A stretch of 45,357 bases of DNA. Source: DATBGE01 sp036558125. Lineage in GTDB: Bacteria > Gemmatimonadota > Gemmatimonadetes > Gemmatimonadales > GWC2-71-9. The position numbers and the translations under genes are program-made. Each line of letters opens with the position of its first letter. The first letter of the stretch is position 1. The stretch spans positions 1 through 45,357 of the forward strand of contig DATBGE010000158.1 in the NCBI GenBank assembly GCA_036558125.1, read 5' to 3'. Shown here piece after piece: positions 31,901 to 40,375 of the stretch. The notes under the pieces are model-generated. The model was not told the DNA's origin and made no database searches. It saw only the letters and a list, made by a program, of their open reading frames with translations.

Positions 31901-32730
31901 GAAGCCAGACGCTCCACCACTCCTGACACCAGCCGGGTCAGCGAAGGTTCGGCCCGGTTGGCAACGGCGATGATTTTTTCGAGACTCGCCGGTTCGAGCG
32001 CGTCCGGCAGACACTGGTCGGTGATGATCGAAATACCCAGCACCTTCATCCCCTCCTGCACCGCCACGATGACCTCGGGCACGGTGGACATCCCAACGAC
32101 ATCCGCCCCCATGGCCCGAAGCATCCGGTATTCGGCTCGAGTCTCCAGGTTGGGACCGGTCACCGCGACATAGACGCCCTCTCTGAGCGTAATACGCAGC
32201 TCGAGCGCCAGCTTTCGCGCCATCGCGCGAAGACTTTCGTCATAGGGCTGCGACATGTCGGGGAAGCGGGGACCGAGGCGGTCGTCGTGAGGACCGATGA
32301 GCGGATTGTCGCCGATAAGATTGATGTGGTCGGCGATCAGCATCAGATCTCCCGGCGCCCACAGCGGATGCATTCCTCCACACGCGTTCGACACCATCAG
32401 CGTCTCGGCGCCAAGGGCATGCATGACGCGCACGGGGAAGGTGACCTGCTGGAGGGAATACCCTTCGTACCGATGAAACCGTCCCTGCATGGCCACGACC
32501 GGCTTACCGCCGAGCGTTCCGAGAATCAGCCGGCCAGCGTGTGCCTCAACGGTTGAGAGAGGAAACCCGGGGATTTCCTCATAGGGGATGACGGCTTCTG
32601 CCTTGATTTCCTTGGCAAGACCGCCGAGTCCGGTGCCGAGAATGATCGCAGCGGCGGGTCGGCGAGGGGATCGATCCCGGATGGTGCGAGCGGCAGCCTG
32701 GACCCGGTCATAGAGGACCGGCTCGTTCAT
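31897..32730 (-). CDS. punA: Purine nucleoside phosphorylase (trimeric, PunA type)
   Basis: The enzyme cleaves guanosine and inosine with phosphate to the base and ribose-1-phosphate. The 277-residue protein has the trimeric PNP order: ILGTGLGGLA (phosphate loop, about 30-39), the EAHAGRL loop, MQGRFHRYEGYSL, SNACGGMHP, and GPNLETRAEYRMLRAMGADVVGMSTVPE. The length and motif set separate it from the hexameric DeoD family. ATG start in an ATGA overlap with divIVA. Confidence 0.95.
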   Translation of the reverse strand: MNEPVLYDRVQAAARTIRDRSPRRPAAAIILGTGLGGLAKEIKAEAVIPYEEIPGFPLSTVEAHAGRLILGTLGGKPVVAMQGRFHRYEGYSLQQVTFPVRVMHALGAETLMVSNACGGMHPLWAPGDLMLIADHINLIGDNPLIGPHDDRLGPRFPDMSQPYDESLRAMARKLALELRITLREGVYVAVTGPNLETRAEYRMLRAMGADVVGMSTVPEVIVAVQEGMKVLGISIITDQCLPDALEPASLEKIIAVANRAEPSLTRLVSGVVERLAS

Positions 32731-33242
32731 GCGTGGCGCTTGAGCAGGAGCTCGGTCTGGACCTGGTGGGTGATCTGGGCGTGGGCCTGCAGGCCTTCGA
32801 TCTCGCCCAGCTGGCGTTCCAGCAGAGCGCGGAAGTTGGCCAGGTACGCGGCGAACTGGCGACTCAGTGTCTCGTGCCGCTCGCGCACCTGCCGCTCCTC
32901 TTCCTGGGCCGAGCCCACCATTCGCAGCGAGTCGGCGCGGGCCTCACGCAGAATGGCTTCGGCCTCCTTCTCGGCCTGTTCCTGGGCAGCCACTCTGAGT
33001 TGCTGGGCGGCGAGCAGCGCCTCGTTCATCGCGCGTTCCCGCTCGCGAAATGCTCTCAGCTGTTCCTGGAACCCTTGCAGCCGCTCGTCCAGCTTGGCGC
33101 GATCCCGGAGCAGACGCTCCATCTCATCAGCGGCGCGTTCCTTGAACTCCTCGACCTGGGCGGCATCGTATCCCCGCAGGACGCGACGGAACTGCTGGCC
33201 CCGGACGTCGTTGGGCGTCAGATGAAAGACATCGTCACTCAT
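32727..33242 (-). CDS. divIVA: DivIVA-domain coiled-coil protein
   Basis: A 171-residue DivIVA/GpsB-type protein: the N-terminal lipid-binding segment LTPNDVRGQQFRRVLRGYDAAQVEEF (about 8-33) followed by a long charged coiled coil to about 160. DivIVA proteins sense membrane curvature at poles and septa and recruit growth or polarity factors. Its presence with MglA in one window offers a possible pole marker, though the two are in separate parts of the gene chain. ATG start, with 4-base overlaps on both sides (yggS upstream, punA downstream). Confidence 0.92.
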   Translation of the reverse strand: MSDDVFHLTPNDVRGQQFRRVLRGYDAAQVEEFKERAADEMERLLRDRAKLDERLQGFQEQLRAFRERERAMNEALLAAQQLRVAAQEQAEKEAEAILREARADSLRMVGSAQEEERQVRERHETLSRQFAAYLANFRALLERQLGEIEGLQAHAQITHQVQTELLLKRHA

Positions 33243-33925
33243 AAGCGGCGTTCTCCGAAGAGCAGGGTTCCCAGCCTGACCATCGTGGCGCCTTCCTCGA
33301 CCGCCACGAGGTAATCGCCAGACATTCCCATCGAAAGTTCGGGCAAACTGTGCCCCCGGGTTTCCGCCTCGTCCCGCAGGGTCCGGAGCAGCTTGAAGGC
33401 GCGCCGCTGCGACGCCGGGTCGGCGGTAAACTCTGCCATCGTCATCAAACCGCGCACCACGAGATGGGAACGCGAGCGCAACCCGTCAAGCAGCGCGGGC
33501 AACTCGGCCGGCTCCACCCCGCCCTTCTGGGGCTCCGCGGAGCAATTCACCTGGACGAGGACCGGCTGCGTGATACCCTCAGGCATCCTGCGATCCAGTT
33601 CCTGAGCCAGGTCGTCGCGATCAACCGAGTGAATCAGTGCGAAGCGCCCGGCCGCATGCTTCGCCTTGTTGCGCTGCAAAGTGCCGATCAGGTGCCACTC
33701 GATCCGCGCACCGGGAAGCGCGTCCTGCTTGCTCAACGCTTCCTGTACCCGGTTTTCACCCACCGCCGTGAGGCCTGCAGCGATTGCCGCCTCGACCGCA
33801 TCGGGACCGTGAGTCTTAGTAACCGCGACGATCGTGACGGGATGGGTCCATCCGCCCACGGCCTGACGCTCTGCGATGCGCGCCCGAACCTCGGCGACGC
33901 GCTCTGCCAGTCCGGGGTAGGACAT
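33239..33925 (-). CDS. yggS: YggS/PLPBP-family pyridoxal phosphate homeostasis protein
   Basis: A 228-residue single-domain PLP-binding TIM-barrel protein. The PLP lysine is Lys37 in VAVTKTH. Further motifs are VGENRVQEALSK, WHLIGTLQRNKAKHA, HSVDR, VNCSAEPQKGG, LMTMAEF, LSMGMSGD and VRLGTLLFGER. The family keeps cellular PLP balanced and has no proven catalytic reaction. The ATG is the first gene start after the heptamer repeat and spacer (33926-34038). Synteny with divIVA and ileS is common in bacteria, which supports the call. Confidence 0.94.
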   Translation of the reverse strand: MSYPGLAERVAEVRARIAERQAVGGWTHPVTIVAVTKTHGPDAVEAAIAAGLTAVGENRVQEALSKQDALPGARIEWHLIGTLQRNKAKHAAGRFALIHSVDRDDLAQELDRRMPEGITQPVLVQVNCSAEPQKGGVEPAELPALLDGLRSRSHLVVRGLMTMAEFTADPASQRRAFKLLRTLRDEAETRGHSLPELSMGMSGDYLVAVEEGATMVRLGTLLFGERRL

Positions 33926-33953
33926 GGGGGGGAAATGTAGGACAGGGTGGGGG

Positions 33954-33959
33954 TTTATA
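33954..33959 (-). promoter_or_regulatory. Possible -10 box (TATAAA) upstream of yggS
   Basis: TATAAA on the minus strand lies about 28 bases before the yggS ATG, between that start and the heptamer repeat. No good -35 hexamer stands at 16-18 bases; that position falls in the repeat arm (CTATTC). If real, it would drive the yggS-divIVA-punA-ileS-dksA-lspA-rluD chain and perhaps the che operon. Evidence is the hexamer and the fact that this is one of the few true gaps. Confidence 0.3.
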
Positions 33960-33964
33960 GAAGG

Positions 33965-34055
33965 TAGGGAGTAGGGAATAGGGTGTAGGGAGTAGGGTGG
34001 CTACTCGGGTCTTCGCCTGATTCCCTACCCGCTACCTCCTATTCCCTGCTCCCTG
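33965..34055. repeat. Heptamer-tandem inverted repeat between the DUF2723 gene and yggS
   Basis: The left arm (33965-33997) is five degenerate 7-base units of the type TAGGGAG; the right arm (34023-34055) is its inverted copy, matching at 27 of 33 positions, with a 25-base loop. The right arm contains the TAG stop of the DUF2723 gene and encodes its last residues (SGSRE). The sequence differs from the other two elements of the window, but period, arm length and placement at a gene junction are shared. Confidence 0.88.
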
Positions 34056-36408
34056 ATGTCGTGTCCCTCGCCCTCTCCAGCAGCAACTGACTGAGCGCCT
34101 CCTTGATGGCTGGATTGGTCGATATGACCGAGGCACGCTCCAGGTTCTTCATCGCCCGATCCAGGTCGCCCCGATTCTCATAGGCGTTCGCCACCTGGGC
34201 GAAGGGGAGCCCGAGATTGTTCGCGATGCCCTCGGAGGTGGGCTCCAGTGCGGCTTCGTCGTGCGGCTCCGCCATCCTGCCATAGCGGTATGTCTCCCAC
34301 AACAGGCGATCGGTCGTAGGGACATCGATCACCGCCCCGAGGATTCGCCCGCGATCCAGGTCGGGCGAGGTAGAGTCGGGCAAGGCAGGCTCGAGGCGGA
34401 AGCCGAGCCCTTGCTGGACCACATAGGAATCGAGGCCCTGGTAGTCGCGACCGGTCGTCATGGCCCAGACAATCGGCCGGCGACCGAGGTTCTGCTGCAG
34501 CACTCTCACAACGAGGAGATCGTTGGTCATGAACACGGTGCCGGAGGGATAGGTCTTGGTGATCTGGCCTATCGGAATCGTGAGATCCTGAGGAAGCGCC
34601 GTGGGTCGAATCTGCGCGATCTGCTCGTTGGTCAGCGTATGTGCCGGCCAGTCGGGCTGCTGGGGATTGCGGCCCTGCCAGATGGCGGGTGCGCGGGACT
34701 CCTCGAACGTTCGGCTGGGGTTGTCGCGGAGCTGGCGCATGTACCAGTCGGTCTGGGCCAGGGCCAGGCAGACCACGGTCACGTCCCGCCGCACACCTTC
34801 CACCTCCTGCGCCCACCAGAGCGGGAAGGTGTCGTTGTCGCCGTAGGTGAAGAGAACGCCGTACGGCGGAACGGTGTTCAGCAGATCGTAGGCGAAATCG
34901 GCCGCGAGCCGGGCGTCGGGGCCGTGGCGGCGAGAGGCTGCCATGAAATTCCCTGCGAAGGGCAGCATGGAGAGGGCGAGGACTCCTACGCCGGAAAACG
35001 CATGGACTCGCCAGCGTTCCATCAATCCTCGAGCCAGCGTCCCGATGCCCATTCCGGCCCAGAGCCCCCACACCACGTAGCTCACCACGAAGAAGTAGTC
35101 CCGCTCCCGGACCTCGTGATCGGCCGTTCTCGGATAGTGATCGAACCCGAGGGAGTATCCCGGCTTGAAGTTCATGTACAACATCAGCACCAGGCCGGTG
35201 GTGAGAAACAACGTGAAGAGGAGCCACCACCCCGCGCGGTCAGTCCGACGGTGATGGAATAGCCCGCGGAGGCCCAGCCAGGTGAAGAGAACGGTGAAAA
35301 AGGTGCGGACCGGAAAGGCCACCTCGCCGACACGGAGAATCTTCCGGATACCGTAAGCCCACTGCCAGTCGTAGTACTGCAGGTAATTCACCAGCTGCAA
35401 CAAGAGCATGTACGGCGTGCGGCCGGGATTGTCAGGGCCGTGGAGAACGGTGGGATCGTCCCATGGAGTGCGCACGGGGTACTGCTGTCGCCGGATCACG
35501 GCCAGCAGCGCGTCCCAGTTGTCCGGCTGGGCCTCGTTGATCGGCGGGTGCTGCCCCGACCTGATGTAAAGGAAGAGGTAGCTCGTCACCCCGACCGCTG
35601 CGACGGCCAGGGCGACCACCGCGAAGGGGATCATCCTCGCCCGGAGCGCCACGACCAGCGCCACCAGGTAACACACGCCCCCGACGACGGTGAGGGCGGT
35701 ACTGCCCAACCCTCCGCCGATCAGCAACGCCCAGGTTCCCGCCACGACCGCCACCTGGGCGTGTTCGACCGCCTTACGGGCAGGGTCGTCCGCGGGCTCG
35801 ATGGTGATCATCGCCAACAGAAACGCTACGACGGCTGGGCCAGCGAGAAGCGCGAGAAGATGATTGCCAATGGAGGCGCCGGCCAGGTAGAGAATGAGGA
35901 GAAGAGTATGGCTCGCCGTCGCGGTCCCCCGCTGCCTCCGCCAGACCATGCAGGCCCAGCAGATCGCCGCGATGGTGAAGGTGGCAATGGCGTAGACCTC
36001 GGTCTCGTTCGAGTTCTGCCAGACGGTGAAGGTGAACGCCGCGACCAGCGTCGCCGCGAACGACCCGCCGATCCGAAGAAGCTTCCCCCCCGCCGAGTCA
36101 TCACTCGCCTGGGCGAGGCTCTCATGGACCACCAGGAAGAAACAGCCCGCCCCCGCGGCACTCAGCAGGGCGCTCAACAGATTGAGACGGACGGCATACT
36201 CGCCCACCGGCACCAGGACTCCCCAGACGTGGGCGATCAGGGTGAACAGCGGGGTCCCCGGCGGATGGGGAATTCCAAGGGTCTTGGCCGCCGCGATGAA
36301 CTCGCCCGCGTCCCAGAAGGTCACGGTCGGGGCGAGGGTAATCACGTACCCCGTGAGGACCAGGGCCGCGGCCAACAGGGCAAGGCGGTATGGAGGGCGA
36401 GGTGGCAA
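34039..36408 (-). CDS. DUF2723 multi-pass membrane protein (GT-C glycosyltransferase-like)
   Basis: A 789-residue protein with about ten membrane helices in the first 470 residues and a soluble C-terminal part. The N-terminal loop has WDAGEFIAAAKTLGIPHPPGTPL (about 32-54), the signature of the DUF2723 family, which is related to protein O-mannosyltransferases and other polyprenyl-sugar-using enzymes; the acidic WDAGEF would be the metal or acceptor site. The C-terminus has a TPR-like helix pair (YENRGDLDRAMKNLERA). The first start in frame is TTG 36408, 18 bases after the cdaA stop, with no clear ribosome site. The final residues and stop come from the heptamer repeat. Substrate unknown. Confidence 0.85.
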   Translation of the reverse strand: MPPRPPYRLALLAAALVLTGYVITLAPTVTFWDAGEFIAAAKTLGIPHPPGTPLFTLIAHVWGVLVPVGEYAVRLNLLSALLSAAGAGCFFLVVHESLAQASDDSAGGKLLRIGGSFAATLVAAFTFTVWQNSNETEVYAIATFTIAAICWACMVWRRQRGTATASHTLLLILYLAGASIGNHLLALLAGPAVVAFLLAMITIEPADDPARKAVEHAQVAVVAGTWALLIGGGLGSTALTVVGGVCYLVALVVALRARMIPFAVVALAVAAVGVTSYLFLYIRSGQHPPINEAQPDNWDALLAVIRRQQYPVRTPWDDPTVLHGPDNPGRTPYMLLLQLVNYLQYYDWQWAYGIRKILRVGEVAFPVRTFFTVLFTWLGLRGLFHHRRTDRAGWWLLFTLFLTTGLVLMLYMNFKPGYSLGFDHYPRTADHEVRERDYFFVVSYVVWGLWAGMGIGTLARGLMERWRVHAFSGVGVLALSMLPFAGNFMAASRRHGPDARLAADFAYDLLNTVPPYGVLFTYGDNDTFPLWWAQEVEGVRRDVTVVCLALAQTDWYMRQLRDNPSRTFEESRAPAIWQGRNPQQPDWPAHTLTNEQIAQIRPTALPQDLTIPIGQITKTYPSGTVFMTNDLLVVRVLQQNLGRRPIVWAMTTGRDYQGLDSYVVQQGLGFRLEPALPDSTSPDLDRGRILGAVIDVPTTDRLLWETYRYGRMAEPHDEAALEPTSEGIANNLGLPFAQVANAYENRGDLDRAMKNLERASVISTNPAIKEALSQLLLERARDTTSGSRE

Positions 36409-36426
36409 AGGTCGGTTGGTCTGGAG

Positions 36427-37221
36427 CTATCGCGATGGCGCCGGGGGGAGCAGGGCGTCCGGCGACCCACCTTCAAGTAATACTTGAACCTCTTCAGGTG
36501 TTACTCCACGTCGCAGCTCGCCCCGTACGGCAAGGCTGATCGTAGTGCTCTCCTCTGATACGACAATCACCAGGGCGTCGGTCTCCTCGCTGAGCCCCAA
36601 GGCTGCCCGGTGCCGCGTCCCCAAGGACCGGTCGGTGACCGGCTGCTGGGTCAGGGGCAGGATGCACCCCGCCCCGATGATCTGGTCTCCCCGGACAATC
36701 ACGGCCCCATCGTGCAGCGGAGAGTAGGGGGTAAAGATGGTGGTCAAGAGGTCCGCCGAGACCCGCGCCTCCATTTCGGTTCCGCTGGCGAGATACTCAT
36801 CCAGGGTGTTCTCCCGTTCGATCGCGATAATGGCCCCGGTGGCGTTCCGGCTGAGCCGCTCCAGCGCCTCCGCCACCTGCTCGGTCACGGCGGTGCTTTT
36901 GATCGGGGAAAAGAACCGGAAGATCCGGGACTGCCCCAGCCGGGCCAGGACGCTCCTCAGCTCGGGCACGAAAACCACCAGGGCGGCAAAGGCGCCGTAG
37001 GTGAAGACCAGGCCCAGGAGGTAGGTGATCATCGTGAAGCGAAGCAGGAAGGCGACGATGTAGATCGCCGCGAGGAGTACCAACCCCAGCACGATCTGCA
37101 GCGCCTTGGTTCCCACGAGGAAGCGGAGCCCCCGGTAAATCACCAGAGCGACCAGGAGGATCTGGACCAGGTCTCTCCAGGTGGGGACCAGGAACGGCGG
37201 GACGGCGGCCGCGTTATTCAT
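36427..37221 (-). CDS. cdaA: CdaA-type diadenylate cyclase (c-di-AMP synthase)
   Basis: The 264-residue protein has three N-terminal membrane helices (about 17-35, 40-62, 65-85) and a cytoplasmic DAC domain. The catalytic motifs are HDGAVIV (DGA) and GTRHRAALG (RHR), with LSEETDALVIVVSEE following. It makes cyclic di-AMP from two ATP, a signal for osmotic and cell wall control. In Firmicutes cdaA is followed by cdaR and glmM; here it overlaps folP by 4 bases (ATGA) and no cdaR is present. ATG start. Confidence 0.94.
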   Translation of the reverse strand: MNNAAAVPPFLVPTWRDLVQILLVALVIYRGLRFLVGTKALQIVLGLVLLAAIYIVAFLLRFTMITYLLGLVFTYGAFAALVVFVPELRSVLARLGQSRIFRFFSPIKSTAVTEQVAEALERLSRNATGAIIAIERENTLDEYLASGTEMEARVSADLLTTIFTPYSPLHDGAVIVRGDQIIGAGCILPLTQQPVTDRSLGTRHRAALGLSEETDALVIVVSEESTTISLAVRGELRRGVTPEEVQVLLEGGSPDALLPPAPSR

Positions 37222-38393
37222 CGGCTGCCCCTCACCGCATGGGCGACCGCCAGCGCGTCTCGCGTCAGCGCGACGTTGTGCACCCGAAAGAGAGTCGCAC
37301 CGCGTTCGTACGCCACGACACAGGCGGCCGCAGTCGCCATGTCCCGTTCGGCCACTTCGCGTCCCGTGACGCTGCCGAGGAATCGCTTGCGGGACGGCCC
37401 GACCAGCACCGGCCGGCCCAACGCAACCAACTCGGCGAGCCGGTCGGTGAGCAGGAGGTTGTGCTCGGCGGTCTTGGCGAACCCGAGACCAGGATCGAGG
37501 ACGATCTTGTCGTCGGGGATCCCGCCTGACACGGCCTTGGATGCGGCGTCAGAGAGCTCCCGGCGAACGACAGCGACCACGTCTCCCTCGTATTCCGCAT
37601 GATCCAGCGTGGCCATGGTACTCGTGGTGCCGCGCGAGTGCATCAGGATCACTCCCGCTCCCAGCTCTGCTGCTGACGTCGCCATGGCCGGATCGAGCCG
37701 GAAAGCGGAGACGTCGTTGATGACCGCTGCCCCGGCGTCGATGGCCGCGCGGGCCACCCCGGACTTCACCGTGTCCACCGACAGCATCAGCCCGGGATGC
37801 CGGCGGACCAATGCTTCGATCACGGGGATCACCCGTCTCAGCTCCTCGTCTTCGGGAACCGGATCGGGATTTCCCGGACGAGTGGATTCTCCGCCGACGT
37901 CGAGCAGCAGGGCGCCGTCGGCGAGCAGGCGGTCGGCTTGGGCCAGTGCTTCGTCGAGATTGCTGAAGCGGCCCCCATCGCTGAAGGAATCGGGTGTGAC
38001 GTTGAGGATTCCGAGTATGACCGGCCGCTCCAGCGAAACCGTACCGCGTGCAGTTACCCAGCCAGGCGGTGGTTCAGACGGAAGTGCCAGGCCGATCTGG
38101 TGCGCGACGGCCGCCAACTCGGGCGGACCACCCCAGGGGCGGGCCAAGGCACCGATCCGCGACAGGCTTCCCGCTACGATTGCCCAGTCGTCACCGGTGA
38201 TGACCTCGAGCCCAAGCGAACCGCCGTGGCGGAGCAGCACGGCGAGCACATCCTCGCTCAAGCCCTCCGCCACGACAGCATACGGGCCGAGTCCGCTGGC
38301 AGCAGACTCGGCCCGAGGTTCATCCCAGCCGTGGGAGGTGAGTGTGTCTCTGACCGCGCGCGACGAGTGAGTCGCCAGCGGGGTGACGATCAC
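37218..38393 (-). CDS. folP: Dihydropteroate synthase with N-terminal extension
   Basis: FolP joins p-aminobenzoate to dihydropterin diphosphate in folate synthesis. Residues about 122-391 are a complete catalytic barrel: ILGILNVTPDSFSDGG, LLDVGGESTRPG, SVDTVKSGVARAAIDAGAAVINDVSA, ILMHSRG, VLDPGLGFAKT, VGPSRKRFLG and FRVHNV. Before it stand about 115 residues not found in E. coli FolP (GLGPYAVVAEGLSEDVLAVLLRHGGSLGLEVITGDDWAIVAGS), looking like a small alpha/beta domain of unknown role. The start is GTG 38393 in a GTGA overlap with ftsH. The total of 391 residues is well above the usual 270-290. Confidence 0.94.
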   Translation of the reverse strand: MIVTPLATHSSRAVRDTLTSHGWDEPRAESAASGLGPYAVVAEGLSEDVLAVLLRHGGSLGLEVITGDDWAIVAGSLSRIGALARPWGGPPELAAVAHQIGLALPSEPPPGWVTARGTVSLERPVILGILNVTPDSFSDGGRFSNLDEALAQADRLLADGALLLDVGGESTRPGNPDPVPEDEELRRVIPVIEALVRRHPGLMLSVDTVKSGVARAAIDAGAAVINDVSAFRLDPAMATSAAELGAGVILMHSRGTTSTMATLDHAEYEGDVVAVVRRELSDAASKAVSGGIPDDKIVLDPGLGFAKTAEHNLLLTDRLAELVALGRPVLVGPSRKRFLGSVTGREVAERDMATAAACVVAYERGATLFRVHNVALTRDALAVAHAVRGSR

Positions 38394-40375
38394 GCGCCGG
38401 CGGGTTCCGCAGGAGGCGCGCCGAGAATGGGGGTGCGCTGCGGCGGAGCGTCGGGCTTGACGGCCGGAGCCACCGCAGCGGGGGGAACCGGCGGCGCCGG
38501 CGGTTTGGGAGGAAGCGGCTGCCCGTTGTACAGGAGGTCCACCTCTTCCCGGTCAAGCGTCTCGCGATCCATCAACGCCTCGACCATACGATCCAGCAAC
38601 TCGCGTCGGGATCGCACGATTTCGAGGGCGTGCCGGTAGGCCGTATCGAGCATCTTCTTGACTTCATCGTCGACCGCCTCGGCGGTCCGCTCGGAGATCT
38701 CGCGCCGCTGGGAGAATTCACGGCCCAGGAAGATCTCCTGCTCCTTGTCTCCCACCGCCATCATGCCGATGCTGTCGCTCATGCCGAACTGCGTCACCAT
38801 CCGCCGAGCGATGCCGGTGGCCCGCTCGATGTCGTTCGAAGCGCCGGCGGTGACTTTGTCGGCCCCGAAGACCAGCTCCTCGGCCGCCCGCCCGCCGAAG
38901 AAGATGACCAGCTCGCCGAGCAGCCACTCCTTGGTGTAGTTGTACCGATCCTTGTCGGGCAAGCCGAGCGTAATGCCCAGCGCGCGGCCACGGGGAACGA
39001 TCGTGACTTTGTGGATCGGATCGGCTCCCGGAGTGCTGAGGGCAACGATCGCGTGGCCCGCCTCGTGATACGCAGTGAGACGCCGCTCTTCCTCGGTCAG
39101 CACGAGGCTGCGCCGCTCGAGGCCCAGCATGACCTTGTCTTTGGCGTCCTCGAAGTCCGACATGTCCACCAGCGCCTTGTTGCGCCGCGCGGCGAGCACT
39201 GCCGCCTCGTTGACCAGGTTCGCCAGATCCGCTCCGGCCATCCCGGGCGTGCCCTTGGCGAGGGTCTCCAGATTCACATCGGCGGAAAGAGGAATCTTGC
39301 GGGTGTGCACCCGGAGAATTCCTTCCCTGCCCCGTACGTCCGGCGCATCCACCACGATCTGGCGATCGAAGCGGCCCGGGCGCAGCAGCGCCGGATCGAG
39401 CACGTCGGGACGGTTCGTCGCCGCGACGAGGATGACCCCTTCGTTCGACTCGAAGCCGTCCATCTCGACCAGCAGCTGATTCAGCGTCTGTTCCCGCTCG
39501 TCGTGGCCGCCGCCCAGTCCCGCCCCGCGGTGCCGGCCGACCGCGTCGATCTCATCGATGAAGATGATGCAGGGCGCGTGGGCCTTGCCCTGTTCGAACA
39601 GATCGCGCACCCGCGAGGCGCCGACGCCGACGAACATCTCCACGAAGTCGGAACCCGACATCGAGAAGAACGGCCGGCCGGCTTCTCCTGCCACCGCCTT
39701 GGCGAGCAGGGTCTTGCCGGTGCCCGGAGGACCGACGAGCAGCGCGCCCTTGGGAAGCCGTCCACCCAACCGGGTGAACTTCTGCGGATCCTTCAGGAAC
39801 TCGATGATCTCCTGCAACTCGACCTTGGCCTCGTCGCAACCGGCCACATCGGCGAAGGTCAGCTTGGGAGTATCTCCCGCGAGCAGCCGTGCCTTCGATT
39901 TCCCGAAGGAGAACGCGCGACTGCCTCCCGCCTGGAGCTGGCGCAGCAGGAAGAGCCACAGGCCGATGATCACGATCCAGGGAAGTGCCGCGATGAGGAA
40001 GTTCGCGATCCCCACCTTCGGCTCTTTGGCCGAAATGGGGACGCCAGCCTTCTCCAGCTCGGCCAGGAATGTTTCGCTGTTGGCGATGGGAAGCAGGACC
40101 GAGAAGGTCTTCGCCTGACGACCATCCTGAGGGACCGGAGCGCGGAATTCCCCTTCCACCTGGCGACCGTCGTACACCGTTACGGACGAGACGTTGCCGG
40201 CCTCCAGCTGTTGCTTGAAGGCGGTGTAAGTGAACTCCTGCATCGACGCCCGCTGACTGTTCATCAGCTGGAACAACGCCATAGCCACCAGAGCAACCAG
40301 CAGCCAGAGCGCAAGATTATTGCGCATGTTCCGCCAATCGGGACGTGGCGGGCGAGGGGGTAACCGTTCAGCCAT
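38390..40375 (-). CDS. ftsH: FtsH, membrane-bound ATP-dependent zinc protease
   Basis: FtsH degrades damaged membrane and regulatory proteins as a hexamer. The 661-residue protein has two membrane helices (about 20-37 and 125-145) flanking the periplasmic domain, an AAA+ domain with Walker A GPPGTGKT (215-222), Walker B IIFIDEID (270-277) and second region of homology ATNRPDVLDPALLRPGRFDR, and the zinc site HEAGH (437-441). The C-terminal tail is proline/alanine-rich and unlike E. coli. ATG start; it overlaps hpt by 8 bases and folP by 4. The tilS-hpt-ftsH order is the same as in Gram-positive bacteria. Confidence 0.97.
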   Translation of the reverse strand: MAERLPPRPPRPDWRNMRNNLALWLLVALVAMALFQLMNSQRASMQEFTYTAFKQQLEAGNVSSVTVYDGRQVEGEFRAPVPQDGRQAKTFSVLLPIANSETFLAELEKAGVPISAKEPKVGIANFLIAALPWIVIIGLWLFLLRQLQAGGSRAFSFGKSKARLLAGDTPKLTFADVAGCDEAKVELQEIIEFLKDPQKFTRLGGRLPKGALLVGPPGTGKTLLAKAVAGEAGRPFFSMSGSDFVEMFVGVGASRVRDLFEQGKAHAPCIIFIDEIDAVGRHRGAGLGGGHDEREQTLNQLLVEMDGFESNEGVILVAATNRPDVLDPALLRPGRFDRQIVVDAPDVRGREGILRVHTRKIPLSADVNLETLAKGTPGMAGADLANLVNEAAVLAARRNKALVDMSDFEDAKDKVMLGLERRSLVLTEEERRLTAYHEAGHAIVALSTPGADPIHKVTIVPRGRALGITLGLPDKDRYNYTKEWLLGELVIFFGGRAAEELVFGADKVTAGASNDIERATGIARRMVTQFGMSDSIGMMAVGDKEQEIFLGREFSQRREISERTAEAVDDEVKKMLDTAYRHALEIVRSRRELLDRMVEALMDRETLDREEVDLLYNGQPLPPKPPAPPVPPAAVAPAVKPDAPPQRTPILGAPPAEPAGA

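Noticed and set aside
28721..32014. Longer IleRS start at 32014
   Set aside because: The extra 38 residues lie inside punA and show no IleRS similarity. ATG 31900 overlaps the punA stop in the ATGA manner common in this window.
33965..34055. Terminal inverted repeats of a small transposon or MITE
   Set aside because: The arms are separated only by a short loop, no target duplication flanks them, and the three elements of the window do not share sequence.
38630..40363. A 577-codon open frame on the plus strand opposite ftsH, and similar long plus-strand frames (for example 11404-12549, 20581-21855, 31142-32173, 44208-45290)
   Set aside because: They lie fully antisense to genes with clear family motifs, have no recognisable domains, and are rich in Arg, His and Gln, as expected of mirror frames in GC-rich DNA.
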